Shown: positions 22,479 through 31,372, counted from the first letter of the stretch. The stretch: 64,000 bases of DNA from Acidipropionibacterium thoenii DSM 20276 (GCF_000423445.1 NZ_AUHZ01000005.1:212912-276911); one strand, 5' to 3'. The notes: a model not told the origin generated them from the sequence alone. Numbers and translations are program-made.

Positions 22479-23903
22479 ATGGCTGATCAGATCGAGTTCG
22501 GTACCGGCGGATGGCGAGCTGTGATCGCCGACACCTTCACCAAGACCAACGTCCAGCGCCTCGCCCAGGGGCTGGCCGACCGGATCCATCACGAGAAGGT
22601 GGCCGACCGACCCGTCGTCATCGGCTACGACCAGCGGTTCCTCTCCCCGGAGTTCGCATGGTGGGCCGCCGAGGTGCTGGCCGCAAATGATGTCCACGTG
22701 CGGCTCATCGACCGCCCGGCCCCCACCCCGATGATCATGTGGACCGTCCGCGACAAGGGCTGCGCCTACGGACTGGCCGTCACGGCCTCCCACAATCCCG
22801 CCGTCTACAACGGCATCAAGGTCTTCACCGAGGGCGGCCGGGACGCCGAGGTGGAGGTCACCGGGCCCCTCCAGGATCATGTCAACCAGCTCAGCGAGGC
22901 CGATGTCAGGACGATGCCGCGCGACCGGGCCGTCGAGCAGGGACTCATCAGGGTCCAGACCTCGATGAACTGGTACATCGACTCGATCCTCGACCAGGTC
23001 GACCTGGACGTCATCCGGCACGCCCACCTCAAGGTCGTTCTCGACCCGATGTTCGGGGTCTCCAAGACCTGTCTGCAGACCATCCTGCTGACCGCCCGGT
23101 GCGATGTCGACACCATCCATGAGCGCCGCGACACGCTCTTCGGCGGACGGCTGCCCTCGCCCAACTCCAAGACCCTCAAGGCGTTGGCCGGGGTGGTCGT
23201 GGAGCGCGGCGCCGACCTGGGGATCGCCACCGACGGGGACGCCGACCGGCTCGGCATCATCGACGATCTCGGCAACTTCCTGCACCCCAACCAGATCCTC
23301 GTGCTGCTGTACAACTACCTGCTCGAGGAGAAGGGCTGGGTGGGCCCCTGCGTGCGCAACCTGGCCACCACCCACCTGCTGGACCGGGTCGCCGAGGCCC
23401 ACGGACAGAAGTGCTACGAGGTCCCGGTCGGGTTCAAATGGGTCTCGTCGAAGATGGCCGAGACCGGCGCGGTGATCGGCGGCGAGTCCTCGGGCGGCCT
23501 CACCGTCAAGGGCCACATCTCCGGCAAGGACGGCGTCTACGCCGGCACCCTGCTGGTCGAGATGATCGCCAGGAAGGGCAAGCCGCTGTCCCAGATCTAC
23601 GCCGACATCGTCGAGCGCTACGGCTCCCTGGAGATGGTGGAGGACGACTTCTCCTTCGATCCGGCGGTCAAGGAGGCCCTCAAGCAGCGGATCTACGTCG
23701 ACCAGGACCTGCCCGAGTTCGAGGTACCGGTCCACCACATCTCCGATATGGACGGCATCAAGGTCTACTTCGACAACGGCGGCTGGCTGATCGTCCGGTT
23801 CTCCGGAACCGAGCCGCTGCTGCGGGTGTTCTGCGAGATGCCCGATGCGGATCTGGCCAGGCGGTGCATCGACGCCGTGGTGGCCGAGTACGGCCTGGCC
23901 TGA
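22479..23903 (+). CDS. Phosphoglucomutase/phosphomannomutase family protein
   Basis: A 474-residue alpha-D-phosphohexomutase that most likely interconverts glucose 1-phosphate and glucose 6-phosphate. The catalytic serine S104 is in TASHNP, the Mg2+ loop DGDADR is near residue 252, the sugar-binding loop GGESSGG near 338, and the phosphate-binding RFSGTEP near 440. The protein opens with the family's FGTGGWR motif, which fixes the start at 22479. No ribosome-binding site precedes it; a TAGCGT box at the proper distance suggests leaderless translation. Together with galE it would link galactose and glycogen precursors to glycolysis. A phosphomannomutase activity cannot be excluded. Confidence 0.9.
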   Translation: MADQIEFGTGGWRAVIADTFTKTNVQRLAQGLADRIHHEKVADRPVVIGYDQRFLSPEFAWWAAEVLAANDVHVRLIDRPAPTPMIMWTVRDKGCAYGLAVTASHNPAVYNGIKVFTEGGRDAEVEVTGPLQDHVNQLSEADVRTMPRDRAVEQGLIRVQTSMNWYIDSILDQVDLDVIRHAHLKVVLDPMFGVSKTCLQTILLTARCDVDTIHERRDTLFGGRLPSPNSKTLKALAGVVVERGADLGIATDGDADRLGIIDDLGNFLHPNQILVLLYNYLLEEKGWVGPCVRNLATTHLLDRVAEAHGQKCYEVPVGFKWVSSKMAETGAVIGGESSGGLTVKGHISGKDGVYAGTLLVEMIARKGKPLSQIYADIVERYGSLEMVEDDFSFDPAVKEALKQRIYVDQDLPEFEVPVHHISDMDGIKVYFDNGGWLIVRFSGTEPLLRVFCEMPDADLARRCIDAVVAEYGLA

Positions 23904-23967
23904 GACGATCGGGCAGACCAGATACCGGAACTCCTGAGGTGCACTGTCCCGGGGCCGCAAGTGGTCG

Positions 23968-23973
23968 TACCGT
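23968..23973 (+). promoter_or_regulatory. -10 box, leaderless aldehyde dehydrogenase transcript
   Basis: TACCGT ends six bases before the ATG at 23980, with no Shine-Dalgarno sequence between. Confidence 0.45.
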
Positions 23974-23979
23974 GGGGTC

Positions 23980-25443
23980 ATGACGACTTTCGACCGCTCG
24001 CTTCCTTCTGATCTACCTTCACAGTTGTTCATCGGCGGTAGCTGGGTCGACGCCGACGGTGGCCGCACCTTCGACGTCATCGATCCGGCCACCGAGGATG
24101 TGCTCACCTCCATCGCCGACGCCGGTCCCGACCAGGGTGTCGAGGCACTGGACGCCGCCGTCGCCGCCCAGGACTCCTGGGCTGCCACCGCTCCGCGTGA
24201 GCGTGCCGAGATCCTGCGTCGCGGCTTCGAGATCATCACCAGGCGGGCCGATGACTTCGCCCGGCTGATGACCCTGGAGATGGGCAAGCCACTGACCACC
24301 TCCTACGGAGAGGTGACCTACGGGGCCGAGTTCCTCCGCTGGTTCTCCGAGCAGGCGGTGCGGATCCGCGGAGACTACGGCGTCCTGCCCGAGGGTTCGC
24401 TCCGACAGCTGGTGTTGAAGCGCCCGGTCGGGCCCTGTCTGCTCATCACTCCGTGGAACTTCCCGCTGGCGATGGCCACCCGCAAGGCGGGCCCGGCGCT
24501 GGCGGCCGGCTGCACGGTGGTGATCCGGCCGGCCAGCAATACCCCGCTGACCACCCTGCTGTTCGCCAAGGCGATGCAGGAGGCCGGGGTGCCCGATGGC
24601 GTCCTCAATGTCATCACCGGACGTGATCACGGCGTCACGGACAAGGTCCTGGCCGATCCGCGGCTGCGCAAGGTGTCGTTCACAGGGTCGACGCCGGTCG
24701 GACGCGGTCTGCTCAAGCAGGCCAGCGAGCATGTCCTGCGCACCTCGATGGAGCTGGGCGGCAATGCCCCCTTCATCGTCTTCGACGATGCTGATGTTGA
24801 TGCCGCGGTGAGCGGGGCGCTGGCCGCCAAGATCCGCAACAACGGTGAGGTGTGCGTGGCCGCCAACCGGTTCATCGTGCACGAGTCGGTGGCCGCGGAG
24901 TTCACCGAGAAGCTCACCGACGGGATGTCCAAGGTGGGCTACGGCGACCCGATGGACAAGGCCACCGAGGTCGGCCCGTTGATCACCGGCAAGGACCGCG
25001 ACAATGTGCACTCCCTGGTGGAGTCGGCCCGGGCCGCGGGCGCCACGGTGCTGCTCGGCGGCGAGATCGGGTCCGGCAAGGGGTACTACTACCCGCCGAC
25101 GGTGATCTCCGGGGTGGCCCCCGATGCCGATGTGATGATGAATGAGATCTTCGGGCCGGTCGCGCCGATCACCACCTTCGGCACCGAGGAGCAGGCCCTG
25201 GAGATCGCCAACAGCGTGCCGGTCGGGCTGGCCGGATATGTCTACACCCGAGACATCAACCGCATCCAGCGGATGGGCGATGAGCTGGAGGTCGGGATGA
25301 TCGGCGCCAATGTCGGCGTCTTCTCCAACCCGGCGGCGCCGTTCGGCGGGGTCAAGGAGTCCGGGCTGGGTCGTGAGGGGTCCTACCAGGGGATCGAGGA
25401 GTACCTGGAGACCATCTACATGGCACTGCCGAACCCGTTCTGA
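23980..25443 (+). CDS. NAD(P)-dependent aldehyde dehydrogenase, succinate-semialdehyde type
   Basis: A 487-residue aldehyde dehydrogenase, closest in layout to GabD succinate-semialdehyde dehydrogenases. The nucleophile C292 lies in NNGEVCVAANRF and the general base E258 in MELGGNAPF. Cofactor-binding ITPWNFPLAM (near 155) and FTGSTPVG (near 230) are present. The lysine that normally precedes PA in the cofactor-binding KPAxxTPL motif is arginine here (VIRPASNTPL, R183). The C-terminal GGVKESGLGREG motif is intact. Translation is probably leaderless. It lies 76 bases after phosphoglucomutase but has its own promoter box. The aldehyde substrate is assigned only by general resemblance. Confidence 0.87.
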   Translation: MTTFDRSLPSDLPSQLFIGGSWVDADGGRTFDVIDPATEDVLTSIADAGPDQGVEALDAAVAAQDSWAATAPRERAEILRRGFEIITRRADDFARLMTLEMGKPLTTSYGEVTYGAEFLRWFSEQAVRIRGDYGVLPEGSLRQLVLKRPVGPCLLITPWNFPLAMATRKAGPALAAGCTVVIRPASNTPLTTLLFAKAMQEAGVPDGVLNVITGRDHGVTDKVLADPRLRKVSFTGSTPVGRGLLKQASEHVLRTSMELGGNAPFIVFDDADVDAAVSGALAAKIRNNGEVCVAANRFIVHESVAAEFTEKLTDGMSKVGYGDPMDKATEVGPLITGKDRDNVHSLVESARAAGATVLLGGEIGSGKGYYYPPTVISGVAPDADVMMNEIFGPVAPITTFGTEEQALEIANSVPVGLAGYVYTRDINRIQRMGDELEVGMIGANVGVFSNPAAPFGGVKESGLGREGSYQGIEEYLETIYMALPNPF

Positions 25444-25447
25444 TCAC

Positions 25448-25885
25448 TCACCAGAGCGTCCACAGCCACCGTGCGAGCAGGGTCAGCAGCACTGCCCAGA
25501 TGAACGAGGTCATGGTGCCGACGATGAACTGCTCGATGGCGGCCAGGGACTGGCGCCGGGCTGCACCCAGCTCGGCGCCAGGGGTGGGCAGGGAGTGCAG
25601 TTCGGCGTAGCGGGCCAGGGTCTTGACCCCGGCGATCACCGCGATGCCGGGTGGATAACCGGCGAGCAGGGCGGTCATCACGCCGAGTCGCTCCAGGTAG
25701 CCGATCCAACGGCCACCGCGCAGCACCCCGTCGTGATGGGCACCGGTGCCACGAATCGCCGTCCACAACGATCCCGGCCGCTCCGCCTGCGGGGTCGCCG
25801 CCCAGAACATCGCCCGCACCACAGGGGCTCCGCCGGGAACGGCCAGAATGGCCAGTGCCGCGATGATGAGCAGGTGGCTGATCAT
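25448..25885 (-). CDS. Small membrane protein paired with the SatD-like gene
   Basis: A 145-residue protein with three or four hydrophobic helices (ISHLLIIAALAILAV at the start; a GYPPGIAVIAGVKTLARYAEL segment; TSFIWAVLLTLLARWLWTLW at the end). The GRWIGYLERL motif and the KTLARYAEL segment resemble the C-terminal part of DUF3307 membrane proteins, judged from memory of that family. Its ATG at 25885 overlaps the stop of the SatD-like gene by four bases (ATGA), so the two are coupled; the longer upstream frame is not used. It converges with the aldehyde dehydrogenase. Function unknown. Confidence 0.68.
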   Translation of the reverse strand: MISHLLIIAALAILAVPGGAPVVRAMFWAATPQAERPGSLWTAIRGTGAHHDGVLRGGRWIGYLERLGVMTALLAGYPPGIAVIAGVKTLARYAELHSLPTPGAELGAARRQSLAAIEQFIVGTMTSFIWAVLLTLLARWLWTLW

Positions 25886-26661
25886 GATGACCGGCCCGCG
25901 GTACCTGCAGAAGGCCGCTCGGCCGGCGACGCAGACTGCTGCGGCGATCCGGCGACGATGCTGGCCAGGGCCTCGGTGGCCAGGTCGATGGCCAGTTCCC
26001 GGGTCCGGCGCAGGAAGGACCACCGCGCCCGGGTAAGGCGCTGGCTGATCGCCGCAGCTGAGACGCCCACCTGTTGCGCTGCCCGGGCAGTGGTCATACC
26101 GCGATCGTAGAGGGCGCAGACCTCACGAACCGCTGGAGTCGTCGAACCCGCCAGATCGGAGACCACCTCCATCGCCCGGATGAAGCGGACCTGCTGGGCG
26201 CAGGGCGTCGCTGCCGCCGACGGCGATGTGGGGCTCGGCGGGCCGCTGCGCACCACCATCCCCCCGAGGCTGGACTTAGCGGCGGTGACCGCGTCTCGGG
26301 CCGCGAGATAGGCGGTTCCAGTGGCCTCCCGGGTGGAACTCGGCAGGGGCGTGTCGACCTGCCCCATCCCGATACCGCACCACCATCGCCCCGCTCCGCA
26401 GACCGTCCAGGTGGCAGCCACCAGAGTTGCCGGGTCTGCGGTGAAGGCCTGGACCTCGTCGCCTGCGGTGCGCTCCGGCAGGAGATCCCAGCGGGGGGCG
26501 CGGAACGGCTCCTGGGACGGTGCGTCGACTCCCGACGGGTGCGGGGCCTCGGGCCCCAGATCGAGGACGGGCAGGTCGGCCAGAGCCGCCAGCAGGCGGG
26601 GGACGGCGTCCGGGGAGATCCGGCTGTGCCGCTGGTCGATGGTGAGGGCCCATCCGTACAT
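25882..26661 (-). CDS. SatD-family protein with C-terminal helix-turn-helix
   Basis: A 259-residue protein. The first 190 residues resemble the SatD family: an N-terminal WALTIDQRHSR segment, an E-V-Q-A motif near 70, an IGMGQVDTPL stretch, and AYLAARDAVTAAKSS. The last 70 residues contain a helix-turn-helix of sigma-70 region 4 type (ARAAQQVGVSAAAISQRLTRAR). SatD belongs to an acid-tolerance operon in Streptococcus mutans, but its molecular role is unknown. The start at 26661 is chosen because TATCAT ends seven bases before it, which gives a leaderless transcript; an ATG at 26670 is in frame. An AT-rich inverted repeat lies upstream. The domain pair suggests a sensor that binds DNA. Confidence 0.72.
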   Translation of the reverse strand: MYGWALTIDQRHSRISPDAVPRLLAALADLPVLDLGPEAPHPSGVDAPSQEPFRAPRWDLLPERTAGDEVQAFTADPATLVAATWTVCGAGRWWCGIGMGQVDTPLPSSTREATGTAYLAARDAVTAAKSSLGGMVVRSGPPSPTSPSAAATPCAQQVRFIRAMEVVSDLAGSTTPAVREVCALYDRGMTTARAAQQVGVSAAAISQRLTRARWSFLRRTRELAIDLATEALASIVAGSPQQSASPAERPSAGTAGRSS

Positions 26662-26668
26662 GAGCACC

Positions 26669-26674
26669 ATGATA
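26669..26674 (-). promoter_or_regulatory. -10 box, leaderless SatD-like transcript
   Basis: TATCAT on the minus strand ends seven bases before the ATG at 26661. Confidence 0.5.
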
Positions 26675-26699
26675 AGCCAGACAACTTAACTGACGGATG

Positions 26700-26719
26700 A
26701 TTAAGACTTTATTCTTAAT
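26700..26719. promoter_or_regulatory. AT-rich inverted repeat upstream of the SatD-like gene
   Basis: ATTAAGA (26700-26706) and TCTTAAT (26713-26719) are perfect 7-base inverted repeats around CTTTAT. In a genome this GC-rich such an AT block is unusual. It sits 26 bases upstream of the TATCAT box, a normal place for an activator or repressor site, and the encoded helix-turn-helix protein is a candidate binder. Confidence 0.55.
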
Positions 26720-26815
26720 TATCTCGGCAGTATCGGATGGGGGGCGGCGTCGACGTCCTCATGACGCGGCGACTCCGGCATGGCAGGATGACGCCCACAC
26801 ACTCAGGAGGAGTCC

Positions 26816-27946
26816 ATGTCCAAGAAGAAGAAGGTTGGCATTCTCACTGCCGGAGGTGACTGCCCGGGCCTCAACGCCGCCATCCGCGGGTTCGGGAAGG
26901 CGGCCATCCGGGAATTCCAGATGGATCTCATCGGTTTCCAGGACGGCGTGCGCGGCCTGGCCGAGAACCGGTACATCACCTTGGACGGACGGGCGCTGTC
27001 CGGAATCCTGACGATCGGCGGGACGATCCTGGGCACCAGCCGGGACAAGGTCAACCGGATGGTCGTCGACGGGGAGACCCGCGACATGATCCCCACCATT
27101 GTGGAGAACTACCAGAAGCTCGAGCTGGACGCGCTGGTCACCCTGGGTGGTGGCGGCACCGCCCGCAATGCCTACAAGCTCTCCAAGGCCGGGCTCAACG
27201 TGGTGCACCTGCCCAAGACCATCGACAACGACATTGTCGGCACCGACGACTCCTTCGGCTTCTCGACCGCCCTGGAGATCGCCACCGAGGCGATCGACCG
27301 GCTGCACTCCACCGCCCACTCCCATCACCGCATCATCCTGGCCGAGATCATGGGCCACCGGGCGGGCTGGCTGGCGCTGGGATCGGGGATCGCCGGTGGC
27401 GCCGACGTCATCCTGCTGCCCGAGGTGCCCTACCACATCGACTCGATCGTCGAGGCGGTGGAGAAGCGTCGGAGGCAGGGGTTGACCTTCTCGGTGATCG
27501 CGGTGGCCGAGGGGGCCCGCGATGAGCCCGATGCACTCGCCCTGTCCGGTGCCCAGGCGCTCGTCGACGAGACCAGGAACCCCTCCACGAGGGCCGCGGC
27601 GAAGAAGGCGAAGCGGGACCTGGAGCGCTCGATGCGCGACAACACCTTCAAACTGGCCAGCCAGTTGGAGGCCGCCACGGGTCTGGAGTCCCGGGTCACG
27701 ATCCTCGGCTACGTCCAGCGCGGCGGGACGCCGTGCGCCCAGGACCGGCTGCTGGCCACCCGGTTGGGCACCAAGGGGGCTCAGCTGGTCCAGGACGGGG
27801 AGTTCGGGATCATGGTGGCCGCCAAGGGCACCGGGACCGGGACCGTCCCTCTCAAGGAGGTCGGCGGCAAGGTGAAGTACGTGCCGCTCGACCATCCCTG
27901 GGTGGAGGCGGCCCGCGAGGTCGGAACCAACCTCGGAGACGGCTGA
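26816..27946 (+). CDS. pfkA: 6-phosphofructokinase
   Basis: A 376-residue phosphofructokinase that makes fructose 1,6-bisphosphate. The first motif [15 protein letters not shown] is near residue 11; the catalytic PKTIDNDI has D137 and K134. The length and the [23 protein letters not shown] segment fit the group III/X subfamily found in actinobacteria, which includes both ATP- and PPi-using enzymes. The motif that helps set the phosphoryl donor, usually GGDGT, GGEGT, GGNGT or GGDDT, reads GGGGT here (residues 111-115), so the donor cannot be inferred. The lysine before TIDND is typical of PPi-type enzymes. AGGAGGAG stands six bases before the ATG. It is divergent from the SatD-like gene. Confidence 0.9.
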   Translation: MSKKKKVGILTAGGDCPGLNAAIRGFGKAAIREFQMDLIGFQDGVRGLAENRYITLDGRALSGILTIGGTILGTSRDKVNRMVVDGETRDMIPTIVENYQKLELDALVTLGGGGTARNAYKLSKAGLNVVHLPKTIDNDIVGTDDSFGFSTALEIATEAIDRLHSTAHSHHRIILAEIMGHRAGWLALGSGIAGGADVILLPEVPYHIDSIVEAVEKRRRQGLTFSVIAVAEGARDEPDALALSGAQALVDETRNPSTRAAAKKAKRDLERSMRDNTFKLASQLEAATGLESRVTILGYVQRGGTPCAQDRLLATRLGTKGAQLVQDGEFGIMVAAKGTGTGTVPLKEVGGKVKYVPLDHPWVEAAREVGTNLGDG

Positions 27947-27991
27947 TCCGGCCAGCGACGGCCCCTTCCTCCGCGGTGTGGCCGAGAGGCC

Positions 27992-28618
27992 CTATGCCGT
28001 CACGAAGCAGGTGCTTCCCGGGTGGGCCTCGAGTCTCACCTGGTGACCGACGACGGCCTCCACCACGCCGCGGTGAAGGGGACAGACCACCTCCGGGTGC
28101 TCGACAGCCAGGTCGATGAAGGGGCAGTGCCCCAGCGCAATCCGGCCGGGTCGTTGCTGATCGGTGCTCGGGGCGAAGCCGATGCCCTCGAGCAGAGAGA
28201 CGACATCGTGGCCGGCGAAGCGGCGTCCCCACTGCCTGCCGGCCTCAACGGCCGCTCGGGCCGGGTCGGGCTGCCGGGACAGATGGGAGACGAGCACCTC
28301 GGCGAGCAGCTGATAGGACCGCGGGCCCTCGGTCGGCTCGGACACCAGGGTGAACAGGGTCCGTGGCCGGCCGCGGGAGGCCCGGTTCTCCCGGCCTGCC
28401 TGCACCCGGCCCGCGGTCACCAGGTGGTTCAGGTGGAACCGGGCGGTCGAGGAGTGGATCCCCAGGTCGTGACCGATCTCGGGGGCCGAGGCCATCCCGC
28501 CCCGGCGTCTCAGGGCCTCGACGACCCGCTCTGCGGCGGAGTCGGCGCCGGGATCGGTGAGTCGGTGCGAGGGGATTGGGTCCGAGGCAGGCTGCTGCGA
28601 GGAGCCACCGGCGATCAT
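27992..28618 (-). CDS. SufR-like winged-helix regulator with conserved cysteines
   Basis: A 208-residue regulator. An N-terminal winged helix-turn-helix of the ArsR/DeoR type (about residues 28-95; GGMASAPEIGHDLGIHSSTARFHLNHL) is followed by an effector domain. The C-terminus has C165, C179, H182 and C204 in the pattern HCPF...VVCPLH...STCF, as in SufR-type Fe-S sensing repressors. This suggests an iron-sulfur or nitric oxide sensor. Its ATG overlaps the stop of the nitrite reductase fusion by four bases, so it is made together with the enzyme. A 25-bp inverted repeat just upstream of the reductase is the obvious operator candidate. Confidence 0.78.
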   Translation of the reverse strand: MIAGGSSQQPASDPIPSHRLTDPGADSAAERVVEALRRRGGMASAPEIGHDLGIHSSTARFHLNHLVTAGRVQAGRENRASRGRPRTLFTLVSEPTEGPRSYQLLAEVLVSHLSRQPDPARAAVEAGRQWGRRFAGHDVVSLLEGIGFAPSTDQQRPGRIALGHCPFIDLAVEHPEVVCPLHRGVVEAVVGHQVRLEAHPGSTCFVTA

Positions 28619-31311
28619 CGCGTCACCTCGATGAGTCCGCGGGCGCCGCGCTCCATCTCCACGAAGGAGTGGTTCACGAAGGTGTAGCGGCCCGGTTCGG
28701 TGAACTCCAGCTCGACGAATCCTCCCTGCGCACTGGCCAGATCCAGGGATTGCGCACCACCTCCCTCAGGGTTGTCACGGCGCAACAGGTAGCCGCCCTC
28801 CTTGAAGACCGTGTCGAACTGGCCCCCCACGACATGGAAGGAGATGCCACGGCTGGGGCCGGCGGCCAGCACCCAGATCCTCACCCGCTCGCCGACCCTG
28901 GCTGTCAGGGGTGTGAAGACGTACTGGTTGGCATGTCCGTTGAACATCGTGAGGTCGGGCATCTCGGCTGCGATCTTGTCGGCATTGACCTCGACCCCGT
29001 TGGCGGCGTCCAGGTAGGTCTCGGACTGGACGAGCACGTACTGGCGGTCGGCGCTGGGAAGGTCATGGGGCTCCACGATGACTGCCCCGAACATTCCCGA
29101 GGCGATGTGGGAGCTCATCGGCATGGTGGAGCAGTGGTAGAGCCACACCCCGGCGCGCGGCAGGGTGAAGCGGTAGTCCAGGGAGGTTCCCGGAGAGATC
29201 GTGCGCATCGGCCGATCGGGGGCCACGGTGCCGGCGTGGAAGTCGATGGAGTGGCCCATCGTCCCCCGGTTGACCAGGTGGACAGCCATCGCGTCGCCGA
29301 TCCGCGCATGGATCACCGGACCCATCACCCGGCCGTTGTAGGTCATCGCGGCGATGGTGGTGGCCGGGGCCACCTCCTGCACTGATTCGCGCACGGTTAG
29401 CGTCATCTGGTGGCTGCGGCCGGCTGGCAGGGCCGGCAGCCGGGGATCGCGGACGCTGAACCCGCGGCCCGGAGGTTGGCTGAGGTCGACCCTGCGGCGC
29501 GACAGTCCCACCGCGGAGGAGGACTCCGGCGAGCGGGCGGAGGTGGTGGAGCCCTCGACGAGGACCTCCAGCTCCATTCCCATCGAGCGGTGGCCGACCA
29601 GGGTGCACCAGCCCTGGGTGGGGCCGGTGATGACACCGGCGTCGACCTCGGCCCGTTGGCCGGGGCGCAGCCGGGGGGAGTGGGCTCCGCCGGCGAAGTA
29701 CAGGTCGTGGACCTGGCCCTGATCGGCATTGGACAGTCGCACCACCAACCGGTCTCCTGCCGGCACCGAGAGGGTCGCAGGATGGTAGTGCATGTCCCTG
29801 GCGGTGACATCGATGGTTGTGGTGTGCCCGGTCGGCCGGATCCGGGCGGCAGCCGTGGAGCCGCTCTGACCGGAATGCCCCGCGATCCGACCGCCCACTC
29901 CTACCGTGGCGAGGGCCAGGCCGGCCCCGACTGCCGCCTCGACGAAGGACCGGCGATCGGTGGGGGCGGTCCGGGCCGGGGAGACGGAGCGCGGATCACT
30001 CCCCAGACGGCCCGTCGTGCCGGCTGCGGTGCCTGAACCCCCGTCTGCGGAGTGATCCGCGCACTCTGCGGGTGCCGGTGGGGCGGTCTCGCCGGCCGCC
30101 TTGGCGCGCAGCAGACGCACCCCCGTCGCCACCATCGCCATCGTCGCGGCCAGGAACCCGGCCATCGCGACGGCCGAGATCCCCAGGCCGATCCGGCGGG
30201 TGGAGCCACTCGAGCCGAACACCCAGATCAGCAGGCCGGCATTGACGAGCGTGACCCGCAGGGTTCCCAGGGTGTGCATCCGAGCATTGGTGGCGCGCAC
30301 GATCGAGGGGCCACCGCCCATCACCATCGGCATCAGGTAGCTCATCGCGCCGATCAGGAGCTGCATCAGGAAACCCATCACGACCGGCACCGTGAGGGCG
30401 GTGAGGTCGTCCTGGATGAGATCTCCGCGTCGGGTCACCAGTGTCCAGGCCAGCCAGCACAGCCACACCGCGAACCAGCCCAACGCCGCGGCCATCGAGT
30501 AGCCGGGCAGGTCCCGCGGCGGCCGGCGCAGCGCGCATCGCCCCAGGTCGAGGCCGATGATCGCCAGTCCGGCCAGCTCGGCGAGCACACCAGCGGCCTG
30601 CATCCACCACCAGCCCCCCAGGGCTCCGGTGGTCACCACCAGCACGGCGCAGCACATCACCGTCAGGGCGATCCGGCCGTGTCGGTCCTGGGCTGGGGCC
30701 ATCTGGGTGCGCAGCACGGTGGGCCACAGGGTGACCAGGGTGCCGATCGCCGTCAACCCGACGAACCCGAGGATGTTGACACCCTGGTGGGCCAGCAGCA
30801 GTCGGGTCCGCCAGGGTTCGGTGGGGGAGAAGGCCATGATGGCGCCGAAGGTCGCGCCGACCGGCAGCAGACAGGCGGCAGCGCAGTAGAACCGGACGGT
30901 GGCGTCGAATCGTCCTGGCAGCGCCCGGCGGACCTGCCCTGCGAGGTCCAGGGCGTACCAGCACAGCGTCAGGCCCACCACTGCGGCGCCGGCCACCACG
31001 ACCCACGGCCAACTGCCGACCATGCCGACGCAGCAGGCCAGCACGCCGAGGTTGAGGCAGTCGATGCGAGCCACCTGAACGCGTCTGTCGGCCTCGTGGA
31101 GCCGCTCGTGGAGGATCGACTCGGTGAAGTACTGGCCCCACACCAGGATGGAGTTGGTGGCCACTCCCAGGGCGACCATGTGCACCAGCAGCCAGCGGGA
31201 CTGGGGGATCCAGTGTCCGGCGAGGAGAACCGGGACCAGGGCCACCAACCAGAAGGAGACCGGGCGCGAGGCCTTGCGGTGCCAGGCGCGGCGAGGGGAG
31301 GGACGGGACAC
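28615..31311 (-). CDS. Membrane-anchored copper nitrite reductase fusion (NirK-type)
   Basis: An 898-residue three-part protein. Residues 1 to about 440 form roughly twelve membrane helices with conserved His motifs (HQGVNILGFVGL). Next, DRRSFVEAAVGAG, a twin-arginine-like segment, precedes a type-1 copper cupredoxin (about 490-590) with ligands in VHDLYF and CTLVGHRSMGM. The last 270 residues are a two-domain NirK-like oxidase: HSIDFHAG (catalytic Asp plus copper His), YHCSTMPMSSHIASGM (type-1 and type-2 ligands) and FVNHSF. NirK reduces nitrite to nitric oxide. The start is a GTG at 31311 preceded by AAGGAAG; the upstream frame to 31557 crosses a promoter and terminator. A similar fusion occurs in other propionibacteria. 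It is cotranscribed with a cysteine-bearing regulator. Confidence 0.85.
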   Translation of the reverse strand: MSRPSPRRAWHRKASRPVSFWLVALVPVLLAGHWIPQSRWLLVHMVALGVATNSILVWGQYFTESILHERLHEADRRVQVARIDCLNLGVLACCVGMVGSWPWVVVAGAAVVGLTLCWYALDLAGQVRRALPGRFDATVRFYCAAACLLPVGATFGAIMAFSPTEPWRTRLLLAHQGVNILGFVGLTAIGTLVTLWPTVLRTQMAPAQDRHGRIALTVMCCAVLVVTTGALGGWWWMQAAGVLAELAGLAIIGLDLGRCALRRPPRDLPGYSMAAALGWFAVWLCWLAWTLVTRRGDLIQDDLTALTVPVVMGFLMQLLIGAMSYLMPMVMGGGPSIVRATNARMHTLGTLRVTLVNAGLLIWVFGSSGSTRRIGLGISAVAMAGFLAATMAMVATGVRLLRAKAAGETAPPAPAECADHSADGGSGTAAGTTGRLGSDPRSVSPARTAPTDRRSFVEAAVGAGLALATVGVGGRIAGHSGQSGSTAAARIRPTGHTTTIDVTARDMHYHPATLSVPAGDRLVVRLSNADQGQVHDLYFAGGAHSPRLRPGQRAEVDAGVITGPTQGWCTLVGHRSMGMELEVLVEGSTTSARSPESSSAVGLSRRRVDLSQPPGRGFSVRDPRLPALPAGRSHQMTLTVRESVQEVAPATTIAAMTYNGRVMGPVIHARIGDAMAVHLVNRGTMGHSIDFHAGTVAPDRPMRTISPGTSLDYRFTLPRAGVWLYHCSTMPMSSHIASGMFGAVIVEPHDLPSADRQYVLVQSETYLDAANGVEVNADKIAAEMPDLTMFNGHANQYVFTPLTARVGERVRIWVLAAGPSRGISFHVVGGQFDTVFKEGGYLLRRDNPEGGGAQSLDLASAQGGFVELEFTEPGRYTFVNHSFVEMERGARGLIEVTR

Positions 31312-31321
31312 GGCACTTCCT

Positions 31322-31346
31322 TTTTCGATGATCAACTCATCGAAAA
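31322..31346. promoter_or_regulatory. 25-bp operator-like inverted repeat upstream of the nitrite reductase
   Basis: TTTTCGATGA (31322-31331) and TCATCGAAAA (31337-31346) are perfect 10-base inverted repeats with a 5-base spacer. The element begins 11 bases upstream of the GTG start on the minus strand, within the expected promoter or start region, where a bound dimer would block transcription. Confidence 0.7.
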
Positions 31347-31372
31347 TATCATCCGACCCGGTGCGCTGACGG

